This document shows, piece by piece, positions 31,797 through 40,648 of a stretch of DNA of 64,000 nt. The position numbers were made by a program, and so were the translations under genes. Under the pieces are notes generated by a model. That model saw nothing but the letters and a program-made list of their open reading frames with translations, searched no databases and had not been told where the DNA came from. Position 1 is the first letter of the stretch, and each line of letters starts with the position of its first letter. This DNA comes from Streptomyces sp. 3214.6. GTDB taxonomy: Bacteria > Actinomycetota > Actinomycetes > Streptomycetales > Streptomycetaceae. The DNA lies in NCBI RefSeq assembly GCF_900129855.1, contig NZ_LT670819.1, positions 3,410,001 through 3,474,000 of the forward strand, given 5' to 3'.

Positions 31797-32456
31797 TCAG
31801 GCGTACGCCTCGATGTCCTTGATCATGGCGAAGCCGAGGCCGTACGCGCTCATACCCCTCCCGTACGCCCCCACGTGCACCCCTTCCCGTGTCGAACCGG
31901 CCAGCACCCAGCCGAACTCGGACTCGCGGTAGTGGAACGGGGTCGGCACGCCGTCGACCGGCAGGGTCAGCGTCGACCAGTCCGAGCCCGCGAGATCGTC
32001 GGCGAGGACCCAGGCCGTCTCGGTCTGCTGGTCCAGCCAGTCGTCGCGCAGGCTGTGGTCCATCTGGCCCGGCCAGGTGAAGGACAGCAGGCCCACGCCC
32101 GCGAGCCACGCGGCCGAGGACACGGAGGTGGCCTCCAGGAGGCCCGTGCCGTCCGCGCTGCGCCGCACGGGGTTCGCGGCGACGGTCACGACGACCGCGA
32201 ACTTCCCGCGGTCCTCGCCGGCCGTCTCGTGCCGTACGGAGGGTTCGTCACCGTGTCCGATGGAACCGTGCTCCACGGCCCCGTCGGCCGCCGTACCCAC
32301 CTGCATCAGCCAGCGCGGCCCCGTGAAGGCCTCGTCGAGGCCGTACCAGGGGAAGGGTGCCTCCAGGTAGCCGTCGACCGTACGCCGGGCGGAGGGGACC
32401 TGCTGTCCGCCCTCCGCGGCCGGCGTCTGCGCGACTGCCCGACTCGTCGTCTCCAT
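31797..32456 (-). CDS. Hypothetical protein between tatB and mrp
   Basis: 219-aa soluble protein beginning METTSRAVAQTPAAEGG. Conserved-looking segments include VDGYLEAPFPWYGLDEAF, FAVVVTVAANPVRRSADGTG, WVLADDLAGSDWSTLTLPVDG and FGWVLAGSTREGVHVGAYGRGMSAYGL. No family was recognised. A GAGGAGG lies 11 nt before the ATG, and a TATGCT about 80 nt upstream is a possible -10. Longer starts exist (for example MLPGCC at about 32547) but look less natural. Confidence 0.65.
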   Translation of the reverse strand: METTSRAVAQTPAAEGGQQVPSARRTVDGYLEAPFPWYGLDEAFTGPRWLMQVGTAADGAVEHGSIGHGDEPSVRHETAGEDRGKFAVVVTVAANPVRRSADGTGLLEATSVSSAAWLAGVGLLSFTWPGQMDHSLRDDWLDQQTETAWVLADDLAGSDWSTLTLPVDGVPTPFHYRESEFGWVLAGSTREGVHVGAYGRGMSAYGLGFAMIKDIEAYA

Positions 32457-32625
32457 GTGCCCGGACGCCTCCTCGTTCTCGACGGAGCGACCGGCCCGCC
32501 CCCCTTCGGGCGTACTCGTCCGCTCCGCACAACAACCAGGCAGCATAGCCACCCCGCTCCTGGCTGCCGGGAAACCGCCCGGCGCGTGGAGCGTGCGCCC
32601 CCTCACATCGGGGAGCGCGGGTGGC

Positions 32626-33111
32626 TCAGGTGGCGTCCGCGTCGAACGGCGGACGGTCGTCCTTGCCCGGCTCCTCGGGCTTCTTGGTCATGTCGATGCG
32701 ACCGCCGTCCGAGGACGAGGAAGAAGGCGAGGAAGAAGAAGAGCCGGAGGGCAAGGAGCCCGAGGAGGACGAGGCGGAGGTGTCGGTGTCGCGGCTGTGG
32801 ACCGCGTCCGTGACCTCGGCCATCTCCTTCTTCAGGTCGAAGCCGTTGCGGATCTCCTTCAGCCCCAGCTCGTCGTTGTCCAACTGCTTGCGGATGAAGG
32901 CCTTGGGGTTGAGGTCCTCGAACTCGAAGTCCTTGAACTCCGGGCCGAGTTCGCTGCGGATGTCCGCCTTGGCGCTCTCCGAGAACTCTCGGATCTTCCG
33001 GACGGTGCGCATCACGTCCTGGATGACCTTCGGGAGCTTGTCCGGACCGAAGACGAGCACGGCCAGGACGACGATCGTCACCAGCTCGAGCGGTCCTATG
33101 TCATTGAACAC
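32626..33111 (-). CDS. tatB: Sec-independent (Tat) translocase subunit TatB
   Basis: 161-aa TatB. One N-terminal TM (LELVTIVVLAVLVFGPDKLP) with the family's FGP motif leads into an amphipathic helix (KVIQDVMRTVRKIREFSESAK). A charged segment and a Ser-rich, acidic tail with runs of serine follow. With TatA and TatC (not in the window) it exports folded proteins with twin-arginine signals. GTG start with AAGGAG 6 nt upstream. The position next to htrA, anti-sigma and sigE matches the mycobacterial order. Confidence 0.9.
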   Translation of the reverse strand: MFNDIGPLELVTIVVLAVLVFGPDKLPKVIQDVMRTVRKIREFSESAKADIRSELGPEFKDFEFEDLNPKAFIRKQLDNDELGLKEIRNGFDLKKEMAEVTDAVHSRDTDTSASSSSGSLPSGSSSSSPSSSSSDGGRIDMTKKPEEPGKDDRPPFDADAT

Positions 33112-33341
33112 CTGAAGCTCCTTGCGATGTCCGCGGTCCTCGGCCCTCGGCCCTCAGTGGTCAAGTTCGGGTCTTCCGTGGTCCGGGCCGGGTCCACGGT
33201 ACCTGTCACACCTGTCCGACCGGTACCGTCCCGAGGCGTCCGAGTATGTGTATGCCACCGGTTTTCCGCGTTGTTTGCCTTGTGGGGCCGGTTTTCGGGG
33301 CCCGACCTGTGACGTTTCCGTCAGTCGAGGGCTGCCGGAGC

Positions 33342-35330
33342 TCAGCTCGCGCCGGACGATCCGAGGACCAGTGTGAGGGTGCGTTGCGCGCCGCCGCGCT
33401 CGACGGTCAGTTCCAGCCGGTCGCCCGGGCGGTGGGCGCGGGTCTTGACGATCAGCTCCTCACCGGAGTGGACGCGCTGGCCGTCGACCTCCGTGATGAC
33501 GTCCCCGGCGCGGATGCCGGCCCGGTCGCCGGGGCCGCCCGCGGTGACCGGGGCCCCTCCGTCGACGCCGGCCGTGCCGACCCGGGCACCGTCACCCGCG
33601 TAGTCCAGGTCGAGGGTGATGCCGATGACCGGGTGGGTCGCCTTGCCGGTGTTGATGAGCTCCTCGGCGACGCGCTTGCCCTGGTTGATCGGGATGGCGA
33701 AGCCGAGGCCGATCGAACCGGCCTGGGCGGTGCCGGAGTCGGTGCCGTCGGCGGCGGAGCGGATGGCGGAGTTGATGCCGATGACATGGCCCTGCCTGTC
33801 GAGGAGGGGCCCGCCGGAGTTGCCGGGGTTGATCGGCGCGTCGGTCTGCAGGGCGTCGACGTACGACACGTCGCTGCCGTCGCCGCTGCCGCTGCCGTTG
33901 CCGCCGCCGGCGGTGATGGGCCGTTCCTTCGCGCTGATGATGCCCGACGTGACAGTGCCCTCGAGGTCGAAGGGGGCACCGATGGCGACGACCGGGTCGC
34001 CGACCTGGACGTTGTCGGAGTTGCCGAGGTAGAGGGGCTTCAGCCCCTTCACCCCGGTCACCCGCACCACGGCGAGGTCGTAGCCGCTGTCCCGGCCGAC
34101 GACCTCGGCCTTGGCGGTCGTGCCGCCGTTGAAGACGACGGTTATCTCGCCGTTGCTTCCGGCGGGCTCGACGACGTGGTTGTTGGTGAGGATGTAGCCG
34201 AGCGAGTCAAGCACGAAGCCGGTCCCGGTGTCGGACTCGTCACCGCCGCTGACGTGCAGCGTGACGACGCTGGGCAGGGCCCGCGCGGCGATCCCGGCCA
34301 CGCTGTCCGCGGCCCGCCCGGTGGGCTGGGCGGAGGCCTGCGGCAGCTGGACCCCGTTGAGGCCGCCGTTGCGCTCCAGATACGCCCCTACGGCTCCTCC
34401 GAGCCCCCCGGACACCAGCGCGACGGCCAACGCGCCCCCGACCAGCCTCCACCGCATCTGCCTGCGCCGCTCGGCCGCGCTGAGCACGTGCACGCCGGCG
34501 TGCTGAAGGGACCCGCCGAGGGGCGCGCCGGGCGGAGTGGCTCGGGCAGCGTCGGTCCCGGGCAGCGGCGCGCCGGCGAAGGGGGTGGGCGACCAGGGGT
34601 CGTAGCGGCCCCAGGGGGTGGGGGCGGTCGGGGGCGTGGAGGCCGAGAGGGGACCGAGGCCGGGGCCTGCTTCGGCTGCGGGCCCGAGGGGAGGTGCGGC
34701 GTCCGCATGGGTGGACGGCGGCGGCATGGTCGCCGCCGGGTGCAGGACGGGCGGCGCGGGCGCCCAGGGCCCCGGCTCTCCGTACGGCGGAGTGCTGTAG
34801 GGGTCGGGGTCATGCAGCGGCTTGGGCCGCCCCTCCTCGACCGACCCCAAGGACGGCCCAGCCGACCCCGCCTCGCCGGAAAAGCCCACATCAGCCCGAC
34901 CACCAGGACTGACAGCCCCCACCCCAACAGCCCCACCGACTGCCGGGACAGCAGGATCCGCCGAGGCCACCGGGACCGCCGGTGCCGCCGGTGCCGCCTG
35001 GTTCGCCGGATCCGTCGGGTCCGCTTGGGGCATGTGCGTGGTCGTCGGGCGGCTCAGTTCGTAGTCGCCGTCGCCACTCGGGACGTGATGAGTACCCACA
35101 TCGCCGTCGCCACTCGGAACGTAAGTGTCCGCGTCGCCGGTGTCGAGATTCGGGCCGGGGCCGGGATCGGGGTCGGCGTCGTTGATGGCGGGCCCCGTTG
35201 GTGTGTCTGCCGTGTTGTGGCGGCCGCGGGGGGCCGGTTCGGCCAGTTCGAAGTCGCCCTCGGGTGTCCGGGATGACTGCGGTCGAGGCCGGCTCCACCA
35301 CTTCGCCCTCGTGGGCTTCCCCTCGTCCAT
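33342..35330 (-). CDS. htrA: HtrA/DegP-type serine protease with PDZ domain
   Basis: 662-aa membrane-anchored protease. About 340 residues of cytoplasmic P/A/G/D-rich tail (with VPSGDGD repeats) precede one TM (LVGGALAVALVSGGLGGAVGAYL). The trypsin-like domain shows the triad: His in YILTNNHVVEP, Asp in GYDLAVVRV and Ser in NPGNSGGPL. A PDZ domain (RAGIRAGDVITEVDGQRVHSGEELI) ends the protein. It degrades or senses misfolded proteins outside the membrane. It lies just downstream of the sigE-anti-sigma pair, as in mycobacteria, where the protease is part of the envelope stress pathway. Confidence 0.92.
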   Translation of the reverse strand: MDEGKPTRAKWWSRPRPQSSRTPEGDFELAEPAPRGRHNTADTPTGPAINDADPDPGPGPNLDTGDADTYVPSGDGDVGTHHVPSGDGDYELSRPTTTHMPQADPTDPANQAAPAAPAVPVASADPAVPAVGGAVGVGAVSPGGRADVGFSGEAGSAGPSLGSVEEGRPKPLHDPDPYSTPPYGEPGPWAPAPPVLHPAATMPPPSTHADAAPPLGPAAEAGPGLGPLSASTPPTAPTPWGRYDPWSPTPFAGAPLPGTDAARATPPGAPLGGSLQHAGVHVLSAAERRRQMRWRLVGGALAVALVSGGLGGAVGAYLERNGGLNGVQLPQASAQPTGRAADSVAGIAARALPSVVTLHVSGGDESDTGTGFVLDSLGYILTNNHVVEPAGSNGEITVVFNGGTTAKAEVVGRDSGYDLAVVRVTGVKGLKPLYLGNSDNVQVGDPVVAIGAPFDLEGTVTSGIISAKERPITAGGGNGSGSGDGSDVSYVDALQTDAPINPGNSGGPLLDRQGHVIGINSAIRSAADGTDSGTAQAGSIGLGFAIPINQGKRVAEELINTGKATHPVIGITLDLDYAGDGARVGTAGVDGGAPVTAGGPGDRAGIRAGDVITEVDGQRVHSGEELIVKTRAHRPGDRLELTVERGGAQRTLTLVLGSSGAS

Positions 35331-35459
35331 GCTCTCCCCACCCTCGCCCGCGCCACGGCACCCGGCCCGGCGAACTCCGCCTCCGCGCCCGGCTGCCTGG
35401 CAGGGCGCGGTCCACCCCGGATTCAACCAGGTTCGCGGCGGAGCGGCGCGGGGCCCGGG

Positions 35460-36458
35460 TCAGCGGGTGCGCTGTGAGTAGGGGGAGGGCGAAGGGGACG
35501 GAGCGGAAGTGGTGTGGGGGGCGGGCGCGGTGAGCAGTCCGAGTCCGGTGATCTCGGGCGGGGTGGTCCAGGAGGTCAGGGCCACCGGCGGGATCGTGCC
35601 GAGCGGACGTATCAGCGGGGACATCGCGGCCGCGCCGGCCACCATGGGGCTGGTGAGCCGGTGCAGTGCCTGCTCGCCCCGGTCGCCGCCCGGCGTGGGC
35701 ACGCCCGGCAGCAGCGGTGCGGAGACCTCGGTCGGGGCCATCGGGGTGTCGCCGAGCTGGCCGCCCTGGGAGAGCAGGGGGCCCGCGGTACGGCGCCGCT
35801 GGCTGTCCGGTGTCGCCGAGGAGCCGGTGCCCGGGGTGCGGGCCGGTGTCACATTGCTCCCGTTGCCCGAGCCGACGCGGCCGTCCGCGGTCGTGTCGAC
35901 CGGGGCGACGGTGGTCATGCCGCCCAGCGCGATCGCGGCCAGCGACACCGCGCCGGCGGCGACGAACGCGAACCGCATGCTCCGTGACCGCTCGCTGTCG
36001 TGACGGTCGCCGCCACGGCCGACGGGGTGGATACGAAAGCCCCGGTCCGAGGCCGGAGACGGTGACAGGACCGAGCCGTGGTCACGGGCCGGCACATAGC
36101 CGAACTCGAACGGCTCGTCCCGTCTCGGTCCTCTTACTCCGAAGACCCCGTCGGCGAAGCCTCCCGCGCCCCCGCCGAGCGGCGAGCCGCCGCCGTCCGG
36201 ATCACCTCCCCCGGGAAGCCCCTGGAGACGGGCCAGGAAGCTCTCGGAGGGGGCGGGCGGGGCGACTTCCGCGAAGACGTTCTTCAGCCGGCGCTGCGCG
36301 TCGACCTCCGACTTGCACTTCGGGCAGGTCGCCACGTGCGCCAGTACCCGCTCGCGGGTGTCGTGACCGAGCTCGCCGTCCACCAGGGCCGAGAGCCGGT
36401 CTCCGAGGTGCTGCTCCGCGAGGAGCCTCTCGGCTGCGTTGTTCCGGGATTCACTCAC
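35460..36458 (-). CDS. Zinc anti-sigma factor (RseA/RsrA-like), membrane-anchored
   Basis: 332-aa protein. The N-terminal ZAS domain has His41, Cys45 and Cys48 (HVATCPKC). One TM (about residues 162-182, [20 protein letters not shown]) follows a G/P-rich linker. The outer part is proline- and glycine-rich with SPSPSPYS near the end. It should hold the upstream-encoded SigE inactive and release it on envelope stress. GTG start overlaps the sigE stop as GTGA, so the two are made in step. The htrA gene follows after 129 bp. Confidence 0.88.
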   Translation of the reverse strand: MSESRNNAAERLLAEQHLGDRLSALVDGELGHDTRERVLAHVATCPKCKSEVDAQRRLKNVFAEVAPPAPSESFLARLQGLPGGGDPDGGGSPLGGGAGGFADGVFGVRGPRRDEPFEFGYVPARDHGSVLSPSPASDRGFRIHPVGRGGDRHDSERSRSMRFAFVAAGAVSLAAIALGGMTTVAPVDTTADGRVGSGNGSNVTPARTPGTGSSATPDSQRRRTAGPLLSQGGQLGDTPMAPTEVSAPLLPGVPTPGGDRGEQALHRLTSPMVAGAAAMSPLIRPLGTIPPVALTSWTTPPEITGLGLLTAPAPHTTSAPSPSPSPYSQRTR

Positions 36459-37237
36459 GCGGTCGCGCCCCCTCCTCCCAGAGCGGGAACGCGGGCCGCG
36501 AAGGGGCGGCGCTCGGCGCGCGCGTCGGGCGCGCGGTGCGCGAGCGCCTTGCGCAGTTGCGACCGGCCGCGGTGGATGCGCGAGCGGACCGTGCCCAGCT
36601 TGACGCCGAGAGTCGCGGCGATCTCCTCGTAGGAGAGGCCTTCGATGTCGCACAGGACGACCGCGGCACGGAACTCGGGTGCGAGGGTGTCGAGGGCCTG
36701 CTGGACGTCCGCGTCGAAGTGGGCGTCGTTGAAGACCTGCTGCGGGGTGGGCTCCTTGCTGGGCAGCCGCTCGGCCGCGTCGTCGCCCAGCGCGTCGAAG
36801 CGGATGCGCTGCTTGCGGCGGACCATGTCCAGGAAGAGGTTGGTGGTGATGCGGTGCAGCCAGCCCTCGAAGGTGCCCGGCGTGTATGTCGACAGGGAGC
36901 GGAAGACGCGGACGAAGACCTCCTGGGTGAGGTCCTCGGCGTCGTGCTGGTTGCCGGTCAGACGGTAGGCGAGCCGGTAGACCCGGCCGCTGTGCATGCT
37001 GACGATCTCCTCCCACGTGGGCGGAGTCCACGCCTGCCCGTCCGCGTCGGTGGAGAAGGTCGCGGTCTGGGCGCGGCCGGCGGTGCCGGCGGCGTGGCTG
37101 GAGTCAGCAGCGGTGTCGTTCACGGATTTCGGCCTGCCCGCCGACCTGAGAAGGCGCCGCAGCGCTCCTCTCTGATGCGCAGGCGCGGCCGCACCTCCCC
37201 TGTCGGCTCTGGTGGTGTCCAGTGGAGCCCCTACCAT
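36455..37237 (-). CDS. sigE: ECF sigma factor, SigE-like
   Basis: 260-aa ECF sigma factor. Region 2 is [51 protein letters not shown], and region 4 is [32 protein letters not shown]. The N-terminal ~80 residues are poorly ordered. Close in sequence and gene order to mycobacterial SigE. It probably directs the envelope stress regulon. ATG at 37237 is selected because GCGAGG stands just upstream; an internal start is possible. Divergent from the O-methyltransferase gene, as in mycobacteria. Confidence 0.9.
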   Translation of the reverse strand: MVGAPLDTTRADRGGAAAPAHQRGALRRLLRSAGRPKSVNDTAADSSHAAGTAGRAQTATFSTDADGQAWTPPTWEEIVSMHSGRVYRLAYRLTGNQHDAEDLTQEVFVRVFRSLSTYTPGTFEGWLHRITTNLFLDMVRRKQRIRFDALGDDAAERLPSKEPTPQQVFNDAHFDADVQQALDTLAPEFRAAVVLCDIEGLSYEEIAATLGVKLGTVRSRIHRGRSQLRKALAHRAPDARAERRPFAARVPALGGGGATA

Positions 37238-37466
37238 AGCCACCTCGCCCGTTAGCTCCGGATAAGCGGTTTTACGAGAAATTGATCTGTGCTGGGACGG
37301 CTCATACGTCTGCGTCAGCACTTGCTCGACGCCCGGCCCCTCGTCGTGATCCAACCGTGTCCCCCCGTCAGCGTTCCCACCCCTTCAAACGCCCGGTCCC
37401 ATCTGCGGGTTCCCGGCGGCAACGGATACAGTCACGCCCAGGCAACCACGGGGACAGGAGAGGGTC

Positions 37467-38099
37467 ATTACCGGCAACCGGCAGGCAAGCTGGGCGTTCG
37501 CCGACGCCTATGCCGCCGAGGACGAAGCGCTGCTCTGGGCCCGTGACCGGGCCCGTGAGGCAGGGCTGCGCTCGGTGTCGCCCAGCACGGGTGCCGCGCT
37601 GCGGATGCTCGCCGCCACCGTGGACGCGAAAGCGGTCGCCGAGATCGGTACCGGGACCGGCGTCTCCGGGATCCACCTGCTGTACGGGATGCGGCCGGAC
37701 GGCGTCCTGACGACCGTCGACCCCGAGCCGGAACACCAGCAGTTCGCCCGGCAGGCCTTCCGTGCCTGTGGCTTCGCCAGCAACCGGGCCCGGTTCATCC
37801 CGGGCCGGGCGCTCGACGTCCTGCCCCGTCTGGCGGACGCCGGCTACGACCTCGTCTTCTGCGACGGTGACCGGCTGGAGCTGCTGGAGTACCTCGCTGA
37901 ATCGTTGCGCCTGCTGCGCCCGGGCGGGCTCGTCGTCTTCGAGGGCGTCTTCGCCAACGGCCGCACGGTCGACTCCGGGCCGCAGCCGACGGAGGTCATA
38001 AGAATCCGGGAGCTGCTGCGGGCGGTGCGGGAGAGCCAGGAACTGGTGCCCTCGCTGCTGCCGGTGGGCGACGGGCTGCTGTGCGCGGTCAAGCGCTGA
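37467..38099 (+). CDS. SAM-dependent O-methyltransferase with probable ATT start
   Basis: 210-aa methyltransferase. The N-terminal helix region SWAFADAYAAEDEALLWARDRAREAGLRSVSP leads to the SAM motif AEIGTGTGVSGIHLLYG, then VDPEPEHQQFARQAF and DLVFCDGDRLELLEYL (metal-dependent catechol-type group). Start: the conserved N-terminus extends 36 codons upstream of the first GTG (37575). The only codon placed correctly after AGGAG (6 nt) is ATT at 37467. No ATG, GTG or TTG occurs in frame before the region runs into non-coding sequence. Substrate unknown. Confidence 0.85.
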   Translation: MTGNRQASWAFADAYAAEDEALLWARDRAREAGLRSVSPSTGAALRMLAATVDAKAVAEIGTGTGVSGIHLLYGMRPDGVLTTVDPEPEHQQFARQAFRACGFASNRARFIPGRALDVLPRLADAGYDLVFCDGDRLELLEYLAESLRLLRPGGLVVFEGVFANGRTVDSGPQPTEVIRIRELLRAVRESQELVPSLLPVGDGLLCAVKR

Positions 38100-38177
38100 C
38101 CGCGGTCGGGCTTTGGGTGCGGCCTTGGGCCTTTCGGGCTGGGCTGCGCCGGTAAACCCCGGAAAGGCGTGACAAAC

Positions 38178-38215
38178 CAATCGCTCCGACACCCTTACGG
38201 CTGCCGGAGCGATTG
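38178..38215. terminator. 11-bp hairpin between O-methyltransferase and DUF3117 genes
   Basis: CAATCGCTCCG (38178-38188) pairs with CGGAGCGATTG (38205-38215), followed by five A residues on the plus strand. It lies between convergent stops; read on the minus strand it follows a T-run. Confidence 0.65.
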
Positions 38216-38237
38216 AAAAAGTAGGGTCGCTTGCGCG

Positions 38238-38405
38238 TCAGCCCACGACCTTCTTGAGGGCGTCGCCGAGCGCGTCGGCCTCGTCAGGGGTCAGCTCGAC
38301 GACGAGTCGACCGCCGCCTTCGAGCGGAACGCGCATGACGATGCCCCGCCCCTCCTTGGTCACCTCGAGCGGGCCATCACCCGTTCGCGGCTTCATGGCC
38401 GCCAT
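38238..38405 (-). CDS. DUF3117 protein
   Basis: 55-aa actinobacterial protein MAAMKPRTGDGPLEVTKEGR and onward to VELTPDEADALGDALKKVVG. This is the DUF3117 family, short, highly conserved and of unknown function (the M. tuberculosis relative is Rv1211). GGAAGGGG precedes the ATG. It converges on the O-methyltransferase gene and shares a hairpin with it. Confidence 0.92.
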   Translation of the reverse strand: MAAMKPRTGDGPLEVTKEGRGIVMRVPLEGGGRLVVELTPDEADALGDALKKVVG

Positions 38406-38783
38406 GCTCGTTCCCCTTCCTGAAACCAGCTCATCGCCAAAGCCGACGGCCCGTGGAGGGCAGCCGCGGTCCAGCGTGGGACACACGACACCGGCATCGA
38501 ACACATTGCTTCCAGGCCATTATCCCGCATCTCAGGACCCGATGACCAACATCAGTCGGCATCGCTTGGGCAACGCGCGCGAGCAAAACCACTCAATTCG
38601 GCGATGTGACTGCGATACTGCGCGCCCGCATGGACTTCCATGCACCGGAAACCCTCCCGAATTCTTTGACGCAGGTCACACGCGGGGTCCGGTCCCCTGT
38701 CGACGATCTCCGCCATGCTGTCCTGGTACACCGGACGTACTGACCAGTAGTACGTCGGAGCCGCGACACGGAGGGGATACGCC
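38406..38783. other. Intergenic region with divergent promoters
   Basis: 378 bp between DUF3117 and the enoyl-CoA hydratase. No supported gene; a minus-strand frame at 38552-38794 lacks coding character and would overlap the hydratase start. It contains the inverted repeat at 38734-38756 and a purine-rich site (CGGAGGGG) before the hydratase. Confidence 0.5.
38734..38756. promoter_or_regulatory. Inverted repeat, candidate operator of the hydratase gene
   Basis: GACGTACT (38734-38741) and AGTACGTC (38749-38756) are perfect inverted 8-mers around a 7-nt spacer, 28 bp before the ATG. The spacing fits a TetR-type dimer site. Confidence 0.45.
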
Positions 38784-39575
38784 ATGGCCGACACCGTGCT
38801 CTACGAGGTGAGCGACGGGCTCGCGACGATCACGCTGAACCGCCCCGAGGCGATGAACGCGCTGAACATCGCCACCAAGGTCGCTCTCCGGGAGGCGGTC
38901 CGGTCCGCCGTGACCGACGACGCCGTGCGGGCCGTGCTGCTGACCGCCGCCGGTGAGCGGGCGTTCTGCGTGGGGCAGGACCTCAAGGAGCACATCGGGC
39001 TGCTGGCCGAGGGCTCCGGGAAGGTCATGAGCACCGTCAAGGAGCACTACAACCCGATCGTGCGGGCGCTGACCGAGGCGCCGAAGCCGGTGGTCGCCGC
39101 GGTGAACGGGGTGGCGGCGGGGGCGGGCTTCGGGTTCGCGCTCGCTGCGGACTTCCGTGTGGTGGCCGACACGGCGTCCTTCAACACGTCGTTCGCGGGG
39201 GTGGCGCTCACCGCGGACTCGGGCGTCTCGTGGACCCTGCCCCGGGTGATCGGGCCGGGGCGGGCCGCCGATCTGCTGCTCTTCCCGCGCAGCATCACGG
39301 CGCAGGAGGCGTACGAGCTGGGCATCGCCAACCGGGTCGTCCCCGCGGACGCGCTGCGCGAAGAGGCCGAGAACGTGGCGCGGGCACTGGCCGAGGGGCC
39401 GACGGTCGCCTACGCGGCGATCAAGGAGGCCGTCGCGTACGGGTTCTCGCACTCGCTCTCCGAGACGTTGGAGAAGGAGGACGAGCTGCAGACCCGGGCG
39501 GGGGCGTCCGAGGATCACACGATCGCCGTGCAGGCCTTCGTCGCCAAGGAGAAGCCGAAGTACTCGGGCCGCTGA
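38784..39575 (+). CDS. Enoyl-CoA hydratase/isomerase
   Basis: 263-aa crotonase-family enzyme. ITLNRPEAMNALNIATKVAL opens the fold; the oxyanion-hole segments are RAFCVGQDLKEH and AVNGVAAGAGFGFALAADFRV. The Glu at the usual second catalytic position (GVALTADSGVSW, where many hydratases have E) appears to be replaced by D or S. Isomerase or another crotonase reaction, as in PaaG/PaaB proteins, is therefore possible. Good site CGGAGGGG before the ATG. The stop is 1 nt from the stop of the convergent tag gene. Confidence 0.88.
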   Translation: MADTVLYEVSDGLATITLNRPEAMNALNIATKVALREAVRSAVTDDAVRAVLLTAAGERAFCVGQDLKEHIGLLAEGSGKVMSTVKEHYNPIVRALTEAPKPVVAAVNGVAAGAGFGFALAADFRVVADTASFNTSFAGVALTADSGVSWTLPRVIGPGRAADLLLFPRSITAQEAYELGIANRVVPADALREEAENVARALAEGPTVAYAAIKEAVAYGFSHSLSETLEKEDELQTRAGASEDHTIAVQAFVAKEKPKYSGR

Positions 39576-39576
39576 C

Positions 39577-40164
39577 TCACGGGGCGATGCGGGCCACGCA
39601 CGTCTCCAGGTGGTCGTTGACCAGCCCGCACGCCTGCATCAGTGCGTACGCCGTCGTCGGGCCCACGAAACGCAGGCCCCGTTTCTTCAGGGCCTTCGAC
39701 AGGGCCGTCGACTCGTCCGTCACCGCCGGGACGTCCGCCAGGGTTCTCGGGGCCGGGCGGGCGGTGGCGTCGGGTGCGTGGGACCAGATCAGGTCGTCCA
39801 GGTCGCCGGAGGCCCACTCGGCCAGGACGCGGGCGTTGGCGAGGGTGGCGTCGATCTTGGCGCGGTTGCGGATGATGCCGGGGTCGGCGAGCAGGCGCTC
39901 GCGGTCCTCGTCGGTGAAGACGGCGACCGAGGCGATCTTGAAGTCGGCGAAGGCGGTGCGGAAGCCGGGGCGGCGGCGCAGGATCGTGATCCAGGACAGG
40001 CCGGACTGGAAGGCCTCCAGGCTGAGGCGTTCGAACAGCGCGTCGTCGCCGTGGACCGGGCGGCCCCACTCCTCGTCGTGGTAGGTCACGTAGTCCGGTG
40101 TGGACAGGGCCCAGGGGCAGCGCAGCGCGCCGTCCGCGCCCGCGAGGGCCGTGCCGTCGCTCAC
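39577..40164 (-). CDS. tag: DNA-3-methyladenine glycosylase I
   Basis: 195-aa Tag-family base-excision enzyme. RCPWALSTPDYVTYHDEEWGRPVHGDDALFE has the zinc Cys and the family's DEEWG motif. SLEAFQSGLSWITILRRRPGF is the core helix, and GLRFVGPTTAYALMQACGLVNDHLETC supplies the helix-hairpin-helix and the C-terminal His/Cys zinc ligands. It removes 3-methyladenine from alkylated DNA. The GTG start overlaps the stop of the upstream DivIVA-like gene as GTGA. Confidence 0.93.
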   Translation of the reverse strand: MSDGTALAGADGALRCPWALSTPDYVTYHDEEWGRPVHGDDALFERLSLEAFQSGLSWITILRRRPGFRTAFADFKIASVAVFTDEDRERLLADPGIIRNRAKIDATLANARVLAEWASGDLDDLIWSHAPDATARPAPRTLADVPAVTDESTALSKALKKRGLRFVGPTTAYALMQACGLVNDHLETCVARIAP

Positions 40165-40523
40165 TGGTGGTCCTCCGGGGCCTGCTTCTCCATGGAGACG
40201 TGCGGCGGCCCGGCCGGGGTCCGGGCGCCGGCCAGGGCGGACTCCAGGTCGGCGATGCGGGCGTCGCGCTCGGCGAGTTCGGCGGCGAGGCGGCCGAGGG
40301 CGTCGTCCACGTCGGCCATGCGGTAGCCGCGGGCGGCCAGCGGGAAGCGAAGGTGATCGATGTCGGACCGGTCGACCGGGCGGTCCGGGGGCAGCGGGTC
40401 GTGCAGCCGCTCGGGGGCGACCTCCGGCAGCGGGCCGGTGCCCTCGCCGCCGCCCACCACGGCGAGGGTCACCGCGGCGACCACGACGGCGAGCGCGATG
40501 ACCAGGAACAAGAACATAACCAT
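40161..40523 (-). CDS. Membrane-anchored DivIVA-domain protein
   Basis: 120-aa protein with an N-terminal TM (FLFLVIALAVVVAAVTLAVV) and a DivIVA/Wag31-type motif: IDHLRFPLAARGYRMADVDDALGRLAAELAERDARIADLE, that is F-x7-GY-x3-VD plus a short coiled coil. The same gene pair with tag occurs in mycobacteria (Rv1209-Rv1210). Role unknown, perhaps polar or membrane-linked scaffolding. ATG at 40523; an internal ATG two codons later is also possible. Confidence 0.82.
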   Translation of the reverse strand: MVMFLFLVIALAVVVAAVTLAVVGGGEGTGPLPEVAPERLHDPLPPDRPVDRSDIDHLRFPLAARGYRMADVDDALGRLAAELAERDARIADLESALAGARTPAGPPHVSMEKQAPEDHQ

Positions 40524-40648
40524 CGGTGGGTCCCCACGCTCGGTGTGCTCGGAGTGGATGTGTGTGAGTCCGATCGTGCCATGCGGGTCCGACAGTTAGG
40601 GTCGCAGGCGGTGGATGTGCAGGTCCTAGCTAGGGGAGGTCACAGGGG

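Noticed and set aside
38552..38794. 80-aa minus-strand frame upstream of the hydratase
   Set aside because: Runs across the hydratase start and the inverted repeat, without coding bias or a binding site.
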